Shown in pieces: positions 17,001 through 25,071 of a stretch of DNA of 64,000 nucleotides. The translations under genes were made by a program, and so were the position numbers. The notes beneath the pieces are model-generated. The model was not told the DNA's origin. It saw only the letters and a list, made by a program, of their open reading frames with translations, and did not search any database. Origin of the DNA: Cyanobacteria bacterium SBLK (GTDB taxonomy: Bacteria; Cyanobacteriota; Cyanobacteriia; Cyanobacteriales; Spirulinaceae); NCBI GenBank assembly GCA_017746715.1, contig JAGHZQ010000081.1, forward strand, positions 62,001 to 126,000, in the 5' to 3' direction. Numbering within the stretch: position 1 is the first letter of the stretch; each line of letters begins with the position of its first letter.

Positions 17001-17891
17001 ATGTCTTCTCGCTTGATTGACGGTATTCTGGGGATTAAACCCCTTGCGAATTTTGCCAAATCCCGCGCTCGCAAGATGATGGTGGAACGGGCGGAAAAAA
17101 TAGGCGTGCCTTGGCGTAAAACGGTCGATGAATTGCGATCGCTCGACTGGGAACGCCGACGCGATCGCTTGCAAGATCCAACCCTCACTTATCCCGACTA
17201 TTATTTGACTTCTTTTCATGCCTACGAGGAAGGAAATATGAGTTGGGATGCGGCTTTTGAGCAAGAATGCGCCGCCTGTGCCGTCCACGCTAAAGTTTGG
17301 CCCGAAGCGGGAAAAGATGGCGATCGCCGCCTCCGACAAAGCTATCAGGACGTTTTGCGACAACAATTACCCCGAGAACCCCAACGCATTCTCGATTTGG
17401 GTTGTGGCGTGGGGATGAGTACCTTTGCCCTGCAAGAATTGTATCCAGAAGCGAAGGTTACGGGGGTCGATCTCTCTCCCTATTTTCTCTCGGTGGCGGA
17501 GTACAATAGCGAAAAAAGCGATCGCTCCGTCACTTGGAAACACGCTCCCGCCGAAGCGACAGGATTTCGAGATCGCTCTTTCGATCTCGTTTCCGCCTGT
17601 TCGCTCTTCCATGAAGTCCCCCTCATTCCCACCCGAGCTATTTTTGCCGAAGCCTTGCGCCTGCTGAGTCCGGGGGGATATTTTGCGTTGATGGATACGA
17701 ATCCGCGATCGCAAGCGTTTGCGAAAATGCCCGGTTATGTTTTTACCCTGTTCAAAAGTACCGAACCTTATTTAGATGACTATTTTAGTTTGGATCTGGA
17801 GGACGCTCTACAAACTGCCGGATTTGAAAAACCGAGCCTCACCTGTAATTCTCCCCGACACCGGGCAATTATTGCCAAAAAACCGGATTAG
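17001..17891 (+). CDS. Class I SAM-dependent methyltransferase
   Basis: The 296-residue protein has motif I ILDLGCGVGMSTFALQ (about 130-145), the acidic end of strand 2 in VTGVDLSPYFLSVAE, motif post-II with HAPAEATGF, and FDLVSACSLFHEVP as motif IV. This is the Rossmann-like SAM-binding core. A 110-residue N-terminal region (RKTVDELRSLDWERRRDRL, then YYLTSFHAYEEGNMSWDAA) is conserved-looking and unusual for simple methyltransferases; it may form a substrate cap. Substrate is unknown. The gene follows the ParA-like ATPase after an STRR repeat, and its 3' end overlaps, tail to tail, a small reverse ORF. Confidence 0.9.
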   Translation: MSSRLIDGILGIKPLANFAKSRARKMMVERAEKIGVPWRKTVDELRSLDWERRRDRLQDPTLTYPDYYLTSFHAYEEGNMSWDAAFEQECAACAVHAKVWPEAGKDGDRRLRQSYQDVLRQQLPREPQRILDLGCGVGMSTFALQELYPEAKVTGVDLSPYFLSVAEYNSEKSDRSVTWKHAPAEATGFRDRSFDLVSACSLFHEVPLIPTRAIFAEALRLLSPGGYFALMDTNPRSQAFAKMPGYVFTLFKSTEPYLDDYFSLDLEDALQTAGFEKPSLTCNSPRHRAIIAKKPD

Positions 17892-18173
17892 AGGGGCGAT
17901 TTGCACAATTGGAACGGGTTGCGATACAGTTGAGTTTTGTAAGGTTTTCGCGCGATCGCGCTTCTGGGGTAAGGAATAAAATTCAACTATATTGCTATTA
18001 CCGGATCTAGATTCAAGAATATTCTGCACAATTTTTCCAACGAGAACTAGCTGAAAACCTGAATATCCTTCAGTTTTCCCTAAAATTTCTTGGATCAAAA
18101 GCTGAGGATTAGAAAAATTGTTGGTTAATCTTTCAAGAACTTGGCTCATATTTTCTTTAGATTCTTGTGGCAT
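17808..18173 (-). CDS. Small unknown protein downstream of the AAA-like gene
   Basis: An ATG at 18173, preceded by AAGGGG at good spacing, starts 10 bases after the stop of the AAA-like ATPase gene, so it is probably translated in the same transcript. The N-terminal half (about 1-60: SQVLERLTNNFSNPQLLIQ and GFQLVLVGKIVQNILES) looks like a compact helical domain. The C-terminal third overlaps the methyltransferase gene on the other strand and may be poorly constrained. I recognise no family. One possibility is an adaptor or effector-associated domain encoded separately from the ATPase, because related ATPases often carry such domains fused at the C-terminus; that is inference. Confidence 0.5.
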   Translation of the reverse strand: MPQESKENMSQVLERLTNNFSNPQLLIQEILGKTEGYSGFQLVLVGKIVQNILESRSGNSNIVEFYSLPQKRDRAKTLQNSTVSQPVPIVQIAPLIRFFGNNCPVSGRITGEARFFKSGSL

Positions 18174-18182
18174 TGCATCCCC

Positions 18183-19949
18183 TTATAAATTCATAACTTG
18201 ACTGCGAATCAAAAATTTATGTTCGTCTTCACTTAATTTTTGATTATTCACATATTTTAAAGCCTGTTCTAATTCTTGTTTGGTTAAGAGTTGGGAAGAA
18301 TCCTCTCCATTAGATTGCATCCAAGCCTTAAATTTCCGAGAGTAAGGTTTTAACTGTTTTAGCATTTGTTCGATCCATAACTGGTTGAAAATGTCGTGGT
18401 AAATGCGATTATGTACTTCTAGGCGATCGCCGGATTTCTTGATTAACTCTAATTCAAGTAATCGAGTGACTTGAGGATTTACATCAAAAACTTGGCTTTC
18501 TTTCTGTATTTTTTGATACACATCTAAAAGTATTGCTCCTTCTCTATCTTCAAGTATAAAATTTTCTATGTTTCTTAAATGTTCTCCTTCTTCTTTCTGT
18601 TTCCATCCATCAATCAAGAAATCTCTGACAATTTCATTAACCTTTTGTTCTTCTTCAAAAAATTTAATCTCCATATTAGATTTGAGAATTAGATCGCAAA
18701 TTATTTGGGTCAGTTCCTTCTGAGCAGATGTCCACGAGAGTATATATTGAATAACTATTTGAGGATTTTGAGCCTTCTGTTTGGTTTCCAGTTCAATAAC
18801 AAAGTTTTCAAGAGTTCTAAGAATTTCTTGGTGCGACGTTAAAAGTGGATAAAGTTTTTGCAATTCTTCTTCTACCCATTTGAGGTTAAATATTTCTTGA
18901 TAAATCCTATTTTTAATTTTCAATATACCTTGAGATTCAACAACTAAGCCAGATAGTTTTAACTCTACTTGTTCCCAACCTGAATTAGCTTTGATTTTTT
19001 TACCTTCTAAAATTTGTTTGTATATCTCTAATAATTGACCGATTTTGGATTTATCTTTGAGTAAGCGATCGCGGATCGATCTCAAATGCTCTGGTTCATC
19101 TTGTCCTTCCCAATTATTGATAATATATTCTTGAACCAATTGAGAAATATCTGGAACTTCATTTTTAACTTTTTGTACAATTAAACTGCATATTTTTTGC
19201 GTGAGAAAAGGCTGTCCTTCTGTCCATTTCCATACTTGGCTCAAGACCTCATTTGGATTTTTGACTATCTTTGCTAATCCTAGGGCTAAGATAGGTTGTG
19301 CTTGCTCGAACTCAAAACCTGTTAAATTAATTGCTACACCAATATTAAAAGGTGTGAGAGATTTATCTTGAATTAAATGCGAAGGTGTTGCAACTCCCAA
19401 CAGAGCAAAAGTAAGTCGTTCGTATACAGATTCATTAGAGCGTTTATTGTACCAATATCGAATAAAAGCAAAAAAATCATCAGTTGAAAAATTTAAACCC
19501 AGAACACTGTCAATCTCATCAATAAAAATTATAATGTTTTCAGTCCGTTCTGCCAGCAATATCTCTTTGAGAAATAGATCTAAGCGGAGGGTAAAAGTAA
19601 GAAACTTGTTTTTCTTCCACCAATCTTGTAGATCGATTTTAAGATTAAAACAGTTGACTAATTCATACAAAATACTGATATACCATTGATCCTCAGTTAT
19701 ATTTTTACTACCAATTCCACTTAAATCAATATCTGCACAAATTACATTTTCATCTTGTAACTTGTGCATTATTCTATTACGCAGACTAGATTTCCCCATT
19801 TGTCGTGCATTAAAAATATAACAAAATTCTCCTCGTTTTAATTTCTCATAGAACTCTCGATCTGCCTGTCGTTCTACATAGGTTGGATGACTCCAAGGAA
19901 GACTTCCTCCCAATTTATAAAGCTCTTTGCGATCTGGTAGTGCGCTCAT
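18183..19949 (-). CDS. AAA-like domain ATPase (AAA_35 type) with two C-terminal winged-helix-like repeats
   Basis: The 588-residue protein begins LGGSLPWSHPTYVERQADRE, the usual start of cyanobacterial AAA-like (PF14516-type) proteins, then Walker A IFNARQMGKSSLRNR (about 45-60) and Walker B IIIFIDEIDSV (about 140). Two related C-terminal segments follow, each with LTQ..C.LI, then EHLR.I...L..D, then Y..I, then a closing N.IY..IFN.W: about 235-350 and 375-525. It ends LTKQELEQALKYVNNQKLS then HKFL. In relatives this terminal motif leads into fused effector or WD40 domains, but here the protein stops. It lies 9 bases after the HTH-ATPase gene on the same strand. ATP binding is secure; function is unknown. 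Confidence 0.85.
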   Translation of the reverse strand: MSALPDRKELYKLGGSLPWSHPTYVERQADREFYEKLKRGEFCYIFNARQMGKSSLRNRIMHKLQDENVICADIDLSGIGSKNITEDQWYISILYELVNCFNLKIDLQDWWKKNKFLTFTLRLDLFLKEILLAERTENIIIFIDEIDSVLGLNFSTDDFFAFIRYWYNKRSNESVYERLTFALLGVATPSHLIQDKSLTPFNIGVAINLTGFEFEQAQPILALGLAKIVKNPNEVLSQVWKWTEGQPFLTQKICSLIVQKVKNEVPDISQLVQEYIINNWEGQDEPEHLRSIRDRLLKDKSKIGQLLEIYKQILEGKKIKANSGWEQVELKLSGLVVESQGILKIKNRIYQEIFNLKWVEEELQKLYPLLTSHQEILRTLENFVIELETKQKAQNPQIVIQYILSWTSAQKELTQIICDLILKSNMEIKFFEEEQKVNEIVRDFLIDGWKQKEEGEHLRNIENFILEDREGAILLDVYQKIQKESQVFDVNPQVTRLLELELIKKSGDRLEVHNRIYHDIFNQLWIEQMLKQLKPYSRKFKAWMQSNGEDSSQLLTKQELEQALKYVNNQKLSEDEHKFLIRSQVMNL

Positions 19950-19958
19950 TGGTATATT

Positions 19959-21206
19959 TCAATTGAAGGTCGATTTAATCTGAAAGACAACCTGAAAATA
20001 CAAGCGATATAAGTTACAGCTAACCTCTACCTTATCTTGTTGATATTTCACTAAACCCATACTGTGGAGTTTATAGCTGGTTACAGTTTCTAGACAAATT
20101 GGCTCATCTGAAGCTATAACTTTTGAAAATGCGTCTTTGAGTTTTGGATGGTCTTGTATTTCAAGTAAAATTGTTTGCAGATTGCTGCTATAAATTCCTG
20201 TATCTGTTGGGGCTTCCTTTAATAAAGATTCTAGCGTAATATTGGGGTTAATTTTGAGATGATATAGAGCTTGTTCTATAAGAGAAGGATGTCCATTCAA
20301 CATTGCCATTAATTGGTTAATGCGATCGCGATCCCAATCAAATCCATGCTGTTTGGTAAAATCTTGAACTTGATCGAAAGTCAATGCAGGTAATTCAATT
20401 GGTAAACCAACATTAAAAGGCGAGCGATCGATCTCTAGTGGAATGTAACTTTCAGTAGAGTGTATAACCATGAGACGCAGTTTTGTCCAAATCGGACGAG
20501 TTTTTGCTCGTTCATGCCAAAAACGCAGCAATGTCAAAAATTCTTGGGCAATTTCTTGATAAGGAAAGAGCAAATCTACATCATCTAAACATAAAACTAG
20601 GGGAGAGTTGGATTCTGTTAAAAGATACTTTTCAAAGTAGGTTGTACAATTACTCTTACTGCCGATCTCATTTTGCCAATATTTTTCTAATTGATTGTTT
20701 AAATCGAGTTCTAAACTAACCGTATTGCAAAACTGGCGCAAAAATTGGGTTAAATCTTGACAATCGCTGCGATCGATCGCTTTGAAGCTCAAATATACCG
20801 TTCTGTAGCCTTGCTCGGCAACGCGATCGAGAAGCTCGTAAGCTAGCAAGGTTTTCCCCATTTGCTTTGGTGCTTTAATCCGAATCAGAGAATTGGGTTT
20901 CAGTATCTCTTGATAGCATTTCTCTTCAATTGGGGGACGTTCTATATAAATATTTGTAGCATCTTTTGAAGGATATTGCTCATCGAAAGGGACTTCGCTG
21001 ATTTCCTGCCAGTCAAAACCTAATGTTTCACAGATTTCGACGAAATTGAGATGACTAATGGGTTTACCTGTGAAAAACTTACTGACAGTCGCTTTAGCCA
21101 TTCCTACCTCCACTGCTAAAGCCCTCTGGCTGGTAAAATGATTGCGACCAAGCGATGAACGAACCTTGGGAAGCCACTGCTGAGCCACTTGGATTGAACG
21201 AGACAC
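19959..21206 (-). CDS. HTH-AAA-like ATPase (AAA_35 type)
   Basis: The 415-residue protein has an N-terminal helix-turn-helix (about 22-65: TSQRALAVEVGMAKATVSKF then HLNFVEICETLG) followed by an AAA-like P-loop domain. Walker A is the variant IKAPKQMGKTLLAYELL (near 110-125), Walker B is PLVLCLDDVDLLFPY (near 200). The C-terminal part is a winged-helix-like segment with VTSYKLHSMGLVKYQQDKV. Such HTH-AAA proteins are frequent in filamentous cyanobacteria and are thought of as signal-transducing NTPases. It is the first gene of the minus-strand arm, 9 bases before the second ATPase. A 31-base-spaced direct repeat just upstream could be its own operator. Confidence 0.86.
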   Translation of the reverse strand: MSRSIQVAQQWLPKVRSSLGRNHFTSQRALAVEVGMAKATVSKFFTGKPISHLNFVEICETLGFDWQEISEVPFDEQYPSKDATNIYIERPPIEEKCYQEILKPNSLIRIKAPKQMGKTLLAYELLDRVAEQGYRTVYLSFKAIDRSDCQDLTQFLRQFCNTVSLELDLNNQLEKYWQNEIGSKSNCTTYFEKYLLTESNSPLVLCLDDVDLLFPYQEIAQEFLTLLRFWHERAKTRPIWTKLRLMVIHSTESYIPLEIDRSPFNVGLPIELPALTFDQVQDFTKQHGFDWDRDRINQLMAMLNGHPSLIEQALYHLKINPNITLESLLKEAPTDTGIYSSNLQTILLEIQDHPKLKDAFSKVIASDEPICLETVTSYKLHSMGLVKYQQDKVEVSCNLYRLYFQVVFQIKSTFN

Positions 21207-21245
21207 AAATCACCATCTTAACGACCATCTAATATTTTAATAGAT

Positions 21246-21292
21246 TTAGTCCAATATTAGTTAGATCCTCTTTAACTTAGTCCTAATTCTAG
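21246..21292. promoter_or_regulatory. Direct-repeat operator candidate between divergent arms
   Basis: Two copies of TTAGTCC(A/T)A..TT..TAG start at 21246 and 21277, 31 bases apart (about three helical turns), in the 182-base divergent spacer directly upstream of the HTH-ATPase gene. A weaker third CTAGTC follows. Placement suggests a binding site for the HTH protein; this is inference. Confidence 0.4.
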
Positions 21293-21320
21293 TCTTCTTC
21301 TTGGTCTAATTATAACTATG

Positions 21321-21340
21321 GAGATATATTCATATATCTC
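21321..21340. promoter_or_regulatory. Palindromic operator candidate before the RHH gene
   Basis: GAGATATAT and ATATATCTC form perfect 9-base arms around a 2-base centre, 48 bases before the RHH start. RHH regulators commonly bind such palindromes in their own promoters. Being AT-rich, it could also include a promoter element. Confidence 0.45.
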
Positions 21341-21388
21341 AAGATATAAAAATAGAAATTAGCTCTCAAAAATAAGAGGGACTACTAA

Positions 21389-21583
21389 ATGATTAATTCA
21401 GAAAGATATAAAGTGAGCGGAAAGAGAGCGGAAGATTTAGCAGAACTGGCTAAAGACTTAAATCTTCCAAAAGCTAAGGTTTTAGAGTTGGGGCTTGAAA
21501 TCCTAAAAACAGCTCTCAAGGAAAAGGACACTGAATTAGCTTTAATACAGGGGGATACTCTAAAACCCATCAAGCTAAAATGA
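21389..21583 (+). CDS. Small RHH-like protein
   Basis: The 64-residue protein has the size and pattern of a ribbon-helix-helix regulator: a strand (RYKVSGKRAEDL), helix A (LAELAKDLNLP) and helix B (KAKVLELGLEILKTALKEK). A ribosome binding site AGAGGG precedes the ATG. Its stop overlaps the start of the next gene as ATGA, so the two are translationally coupled. A perfect 9+9 palindrome lies just upstream. This is the layout of a regulator or antitoxin with its partner, but the partner is a membrane protein rather than a known toxin type. Confidence 0.72.
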   Translation: MINSERYKVSGKRAEDLAELAKDLNLPKAKVLELGLEILKTALKEKDTELALIQGDTLKPIKLK

Positions 21584-22032
21584 GCGAAGAACTTCCAATA
21601 AACGAACCTGATAATGTAGAAGTCTCTTCTCCAGAGTTTGGAGAAGAGACTTCTAAAAGTAATGTGGAGGAACTCAGGCGTGTAGAACCTCAGAATGTCA
21701 GAGATAACGTCGAGGAAACTAAACCAAATGAAGGTATTTCTCCAGAAACACAGCGAAAATTTATTAAACTGCGTGTTACGAGATTACTCGCAATCAGTTT
21801 ATGGGGAGTTTTATTAGGTCTTGTTGCCTGTCATTTTTACACTGTTACAAAGTTTGCGACTAAGTTGACAGACATCCAGCCAACACCTGATGTTGATAGT
21901 AGTGTTTATATCAAAGAAGCGATTAGATCGACTAATGAGACTGCCAAGACATTATATACCTTTCTGGGAACTTTAGCGGCTGCTGTGACAGGGTATTTTT
22001 TTGAAGAAGCTCGGAGAGAAGATAACCGATAA
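21580..22032 (+). CDS. Two-transmembrane protein coupled to the RHH gene
   Basis: I recognise no family. The 150-residue product has an acidic, probably disordered N-terminal 60 residues, then TM1 about 70-90 (RLLAISLWGVLLGLVACHFY), an extracytoplasmic loop of about 30 residues, an amphipathic helix (YIKEAIRSTNETAKT), TM2 (LYTFLGTLAAAVTGYFFE) and a short charged tail. The start overlaps the RHH stop as ATGA. Small 2-TM proteins beside regulators and P-loop NTPases recur as effectors in conflict and stress modules; that reading is inference from context. Nothing in the sequence fixes a biochemical activity. Confidence 0.68.
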   Translation: MSEELPINEPDNVEVSSPEFGEETSKSNVEELRRVEPQNVRDNVEETKPNEGISPETQRKFIKLRVTRLLAISLWGVLLGLVACHFYTVTKFATKLTDIQPTPDVDSSVYIKEAIRSTNETAKTLYTFLGTLAAAVTGYFFEEARREDNR

Positions 22033-22136
22033 TAGATTAAGCGTAAGACGTTTTTACGATCGCTCTGTTTAAATGCTGAGATATCCCCACAACATGAGAT
22101 TGCGGAAGTCAATACGATCGCCATTACCCAAATCAA

Positions 22137-22163
22137 AACCCAGCCGAGAATAATGACTGGGTT
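22137..22163 (-). terminator. Probable terminator of sbtA
   Basis: On the minus strand AACCCAG and CTGGGTT pair as a 7-base stem with a 13-base loop, followed by TTGATTT. It lies about 120 bases past the sbtA stop. The loop is long and the T-run broken, so support is moderate. Confidence 0.4.
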
Positions 22164-22283
22164 CTAAGCGTTATTCTTTTGACTGCGTTGCTTATTCTTT
22201 ACCAACCCGAGCGATCGCCAGTTCTTCAGATGCTGCGGATTCTTCAGAAGCGATCGCTGACAAAACTGCCCGTCTGAAATCAC

Positions 22284-23408
22284 CTACCCTAGCGCTTGGG
22301 CAAGCCCGATGAAAAGCGGTATTCCCAAGGCTAGGGCGATCGGCGTGCCAACAGCCGTAGACGAGCCGATGTAGGCAGAGGGATTAGCCGATGGGATACC
22401 GGCGCGTAAAGTAGGCGGGCCCGAAATATCCGAACTCGATGCAGCAATAACAGCCAAGATGACGACACCGCCAAGGCTGAATCCCGTGATGACATGGGCA
22501 ATCATGCCGAGACCGAAGGCGATAAACCCATGCAGCAGCGGTGCAACAAAAGCATAGAGAGCGTACCACTGACCCACCTTACGCAGCTCGCCGAGCCTTG
22601 CCGTAGCCTCCATCCCCATGACCAGCATCAGTATCGAAAGCAAACCGCGGAAGAGGGGATTGAAGAAGCTCTCGTAAACGCTTTCCGGTCGGGTTAGCAT
22701 GCCGAGAGCGAGGCCGAGCAACAATGCCGATAAGGCGGAACCTTGGAGGCTTTCCTTGATGATGGGCCAAATTTCGACTCGATCGCTTGCAGTATCGCGT
22801 TGGGGATATCCCTGTGCAACAATACCCGGCTCATCGGAATATTCGCGATTTGAATACCCACCTACAGCAACAGGCTGCTTGCTGAGCTGGCCGAGCTTCT
22901 CCTCTGCCTCACGGCGCTGTTTCTGCTTGGTGACATAGAGGCTGGCCAAGACGATCGCGGTCACGAGTGCCGGGATGTCCATGAAGGGATAGAGTGCGGC
23001 AGCCCATGCCTCGTATTCCAAACCTTCCGATTCCATTAGCGTTAGGGCAGCGGCGAGGGTCGAACCACTCACGGCACCAAACAAACCCGCCGTCGCAATG
23101 GCATCCACAACCTTAACTTTTGGCAGCATTCCCAACGTGTAGCGCCCGATAAATACCACAAGAATCCCCGTTAACACGGCGAATGCTGCGGGCAACAGCA
23201 TCTCCACCAGATTGGCATTGCGGATCGCGATTCCGCCGCTCAGGCCGACTTTGATGAGCAGCATGAAGACGATGAACTTATAGATTGCATCTGGAATTTG
23301 CAGTCGGCTATTGACAGAGGCAGCGACCATCCCACCAATCAGAAAACCCAAGGTTGGGGACTGCAATTTCCCCAAGAAGAGCGTCAAAAAATCAGATAAA
23401 AAATCCAT
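22284..23408 (-). CDS. sbtA: Sodium-dependent bicarbonate transporter SbtA
   Basis: SbtA is the high-affinity Na+/HCO3- symporter of the cyanobacterial plasma membrane. The 374-residue protein matches it through LGFLIGGMVAASVNSRLQIP, FMLLIKVGLSGGIAIR, ATAGLFGAVSGSTLAAALT, ALYPFMDIPALVTAIVLASL and the C-terminal GPPTLRAGIPSANPSAYIGS segment with ALALGIPLF. About ten hydrophobic segments are visible, split by a hydrophilic central loop (about 165-220, containing KQKQRREAEEKLGQLS), the loop known to be involved in SbtB control. AGAGGAA lies six bases before the ATG. The gene is not in an operon with sbtB here: sbtB is divergent, about 940 bases away. Low-CO2 induction is expected from the family and the LysR gene nearby. 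Confidence 0.95.
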   Translation of the reverse strand: MDFLSDFLTLFLGKLQSPTLGFLIGGMVAASVNSRLQIPDAIYKFIVFMLLIKVGLSGGIAIRNANLVEMLLPAAFAVLTGILVVFIGRYTLGMLPKVKVVDAIATAGLFGAVSGSTLAAALTLMESEGLEYEAWAAALYPFMDIPALVTAIVLASLYVTKQKQRREAEEKLGQLSKQPVAVGGYSNREYSDEPGIVAQGYPQRDTASDRVEIWPIIKESLQGSALSALLLGLALGMLTRPESVYESFFNPLFRGLLSILMLVMGMEATARLGELRKVGQWYALYAFVAPLLHGFIAFGLGMIAHVITGFSLGGVVILAVIAASSSDISGPPTLRAGIPSANPSAYIGSSTAVGTPIALALGIPLFIGLAQALG

Positions 23409-24350
23409 GTTGTCATTCCTCTTTAAATCAGATTGTTAATTGTATTTGGCAAGAACATTGTTGATATTGCACCGATGTAAAATTTGACTGCAAAATTTGA
23501 CGGAGCGGCGATCGCTCTCGTTGGGCAACAATGGGAGATTGAAGAACGGGTGTCGTTCGATACGCGAGTTACCGATATTTTGCGATGAGGCCGATCCAAT
23601 CGAGAACGGGAGTTGTGAGAGTATTACTCTCTCCGCAACAGTCAATCTAATCAATCCACATTTCAAGGAAATTTATGGACGGCGCATAAGTTATGGATGG
23701 ACTGTAAGGGGTAAGGGTAAGTCGCCTCACCGCTAGTAAAAACCGAACCCGCAACTTAACAACAAAGGCCGGGGGAGAGCAAACTCGATCCCTCGGGGCA
23801 AGCGGCAATCTTTACGATATAACCGCCCTAGACAACCCGCACCGATATTGTCGAATTGGGTTCGCAGTTGAGTTGAGTCAAACTTGTTCATTGTGTATGT
23901 TTCATGTTGGTCGAATGTATATGGCGAGGCATTGACTGCCACTACAGAAATGCCTGCTAGAATTTCACTTATAAATGAGAGCATCTTAAAAAGATACTAA
24001 GGTTCTCGGATTTAACAACATTTTAAGATCCAAGATAAATATCTATGGTTTTGTCTTAAACCATATATTTAAGTTTATACTGAAAACTGCCATTCTACTC
24101 GAATTCATTATCATAATTATCTGAACCAATTGATAAGCTGAGCTTTTATTAACTAGTAAGAATGAGTGCAGAGATAACGATGGGACAAGGATAAATGTTT
24201 TTTATAAAATGCTTCTGCGAATCTGATTCAATCTTTCTCAATAGAGGTAGTAAATTTGCCGATCTTTGGCATAAACTTAGAGATATAGTTCAAAGCAAAT
24301 AAAGTCCCGCTTTGAATTGTCACAACAGAACGCATCAAGAGGTAATCCAC
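23409..24350. other. Long divergent spacer between sbtA and sbtB
   Basis: About 940 bases without a convincing gene. A reverse frame at 23733-23984 (83 codons, ending PLLLSCGFGFY) lacks a ribosome binding site and family features. An 8-base inverted repeat TATGGTTT/AAACCATA with a 6-base spacer lies at 24044-24065. The stretch is long enough to hold regulated promoters of both genes, or a decayed gene. Confidence 0.45.
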
Positions 24351-24668
24351 ATGACCCAGCAAGCCAGCAAGCTCGTCATCGTCACGGAAAAGTTGCTGCT
24401 GAAAAAGATCGCCAAGATCATCGACGAAGCCGGAGCTACCGGTTATACGGTGGTGGAAGCTGGCGGTAAAGGCAGTCGCAACGTGCGCTCGTCGGGACAA
24501 CCCAGCATTTCCGATACTTACTCGAATATAAAGTTTGAGGTACTCACTCCCAATCGGGAGATGGCTGTGAAGATTTCGGATGAAGTCGCAGCGCAGTTTT
24601 TCGACGATTATTCGGGTATCGCCTATCTTTGTGACGTGATGGAGGTACTGCACGCACACAAATTCTGA
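24351..24668 (+). CDS. sbtB: SbtB, PII-like regulator of bicarbonate uptake
   Basis: SbtB is a trimeric PII-like protein that binds adenyl nucleotides and controls SbtA. The 105-residue product shows KLVIVTEKLLLKKIAKIIDE, GATGYTVVEAGGKGSRNVRS (start of the T-loop), a central strand IKFEVLTPNREMAV and the C-terminal FFDDYSGIAYLCDVMEV. I place the start at 24351 because AAGAGGT lies seven bases before it; an earlier in-frame ATG at 24312 has no such site. The protein ends HAHKF. The C-terminal Cys-Gly-Pro...Cys redox loop known in the Synechocystis protein is absent. It is transcribed away from sbtA. Confidence 0.92.
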   Translation: MTQQASKLVIVTEKLLLKKIAKIIDEAGATGYTVVEAGGKGSRNVRSSGQPSISDTYSNIKFEVLTPNREMAVKISDEVAAQFFDDYSGIAYLCDVMEVLHAHKF

Positions 24669-25071
24669 TTCAAAGTCCCAGAAACTCTTGTTTTGGCGAT
24701 CGACCAATCGATCGTTTTGTTCGACCCCGTCGTTGGTTCGTTTCGCCAGCGTTTGTCGTCGCTACCGGACAAATGCACTAGCAAAAATTTCCGCTATGGA
24801 ATGGAGATCGAAGAGGTGACAATCAAGCTGAAATCTCTGCAAGATGTTCTTTGAGGTGGAGTCAGCCCAACAAAGATTTACCGTCCTGACATATCTTGGA
24901 GAGGCCGAAGGAGCGATCGCAGGCTGCATCTTTGTCGGAAACTGACGGTTGAATCCCTTGTTTCTCAAGGCTTATCAAGGCGTCGATCGCCCCTTCAACT
25001 GCCTTGAGAATTTCCCATCCTTACCGATTGTGAAAAAAATTGCAGAGCAATTCTTTTTGAGTGCCTACTTA
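24669..25071. other. Spacer between sbtB and bicA
   Basis: About 400 bases between convergent genes. I see no gene, RNA or strong terminator hairpin. Short frames on either strand have no recognisable features. Confidence 0.45.

Noticed and set aside
23733..23984. 83-codon reverse ORF in the sbtA/sbtB spacer
   Set aside because: No ribosome binding site and no recognisable domain.
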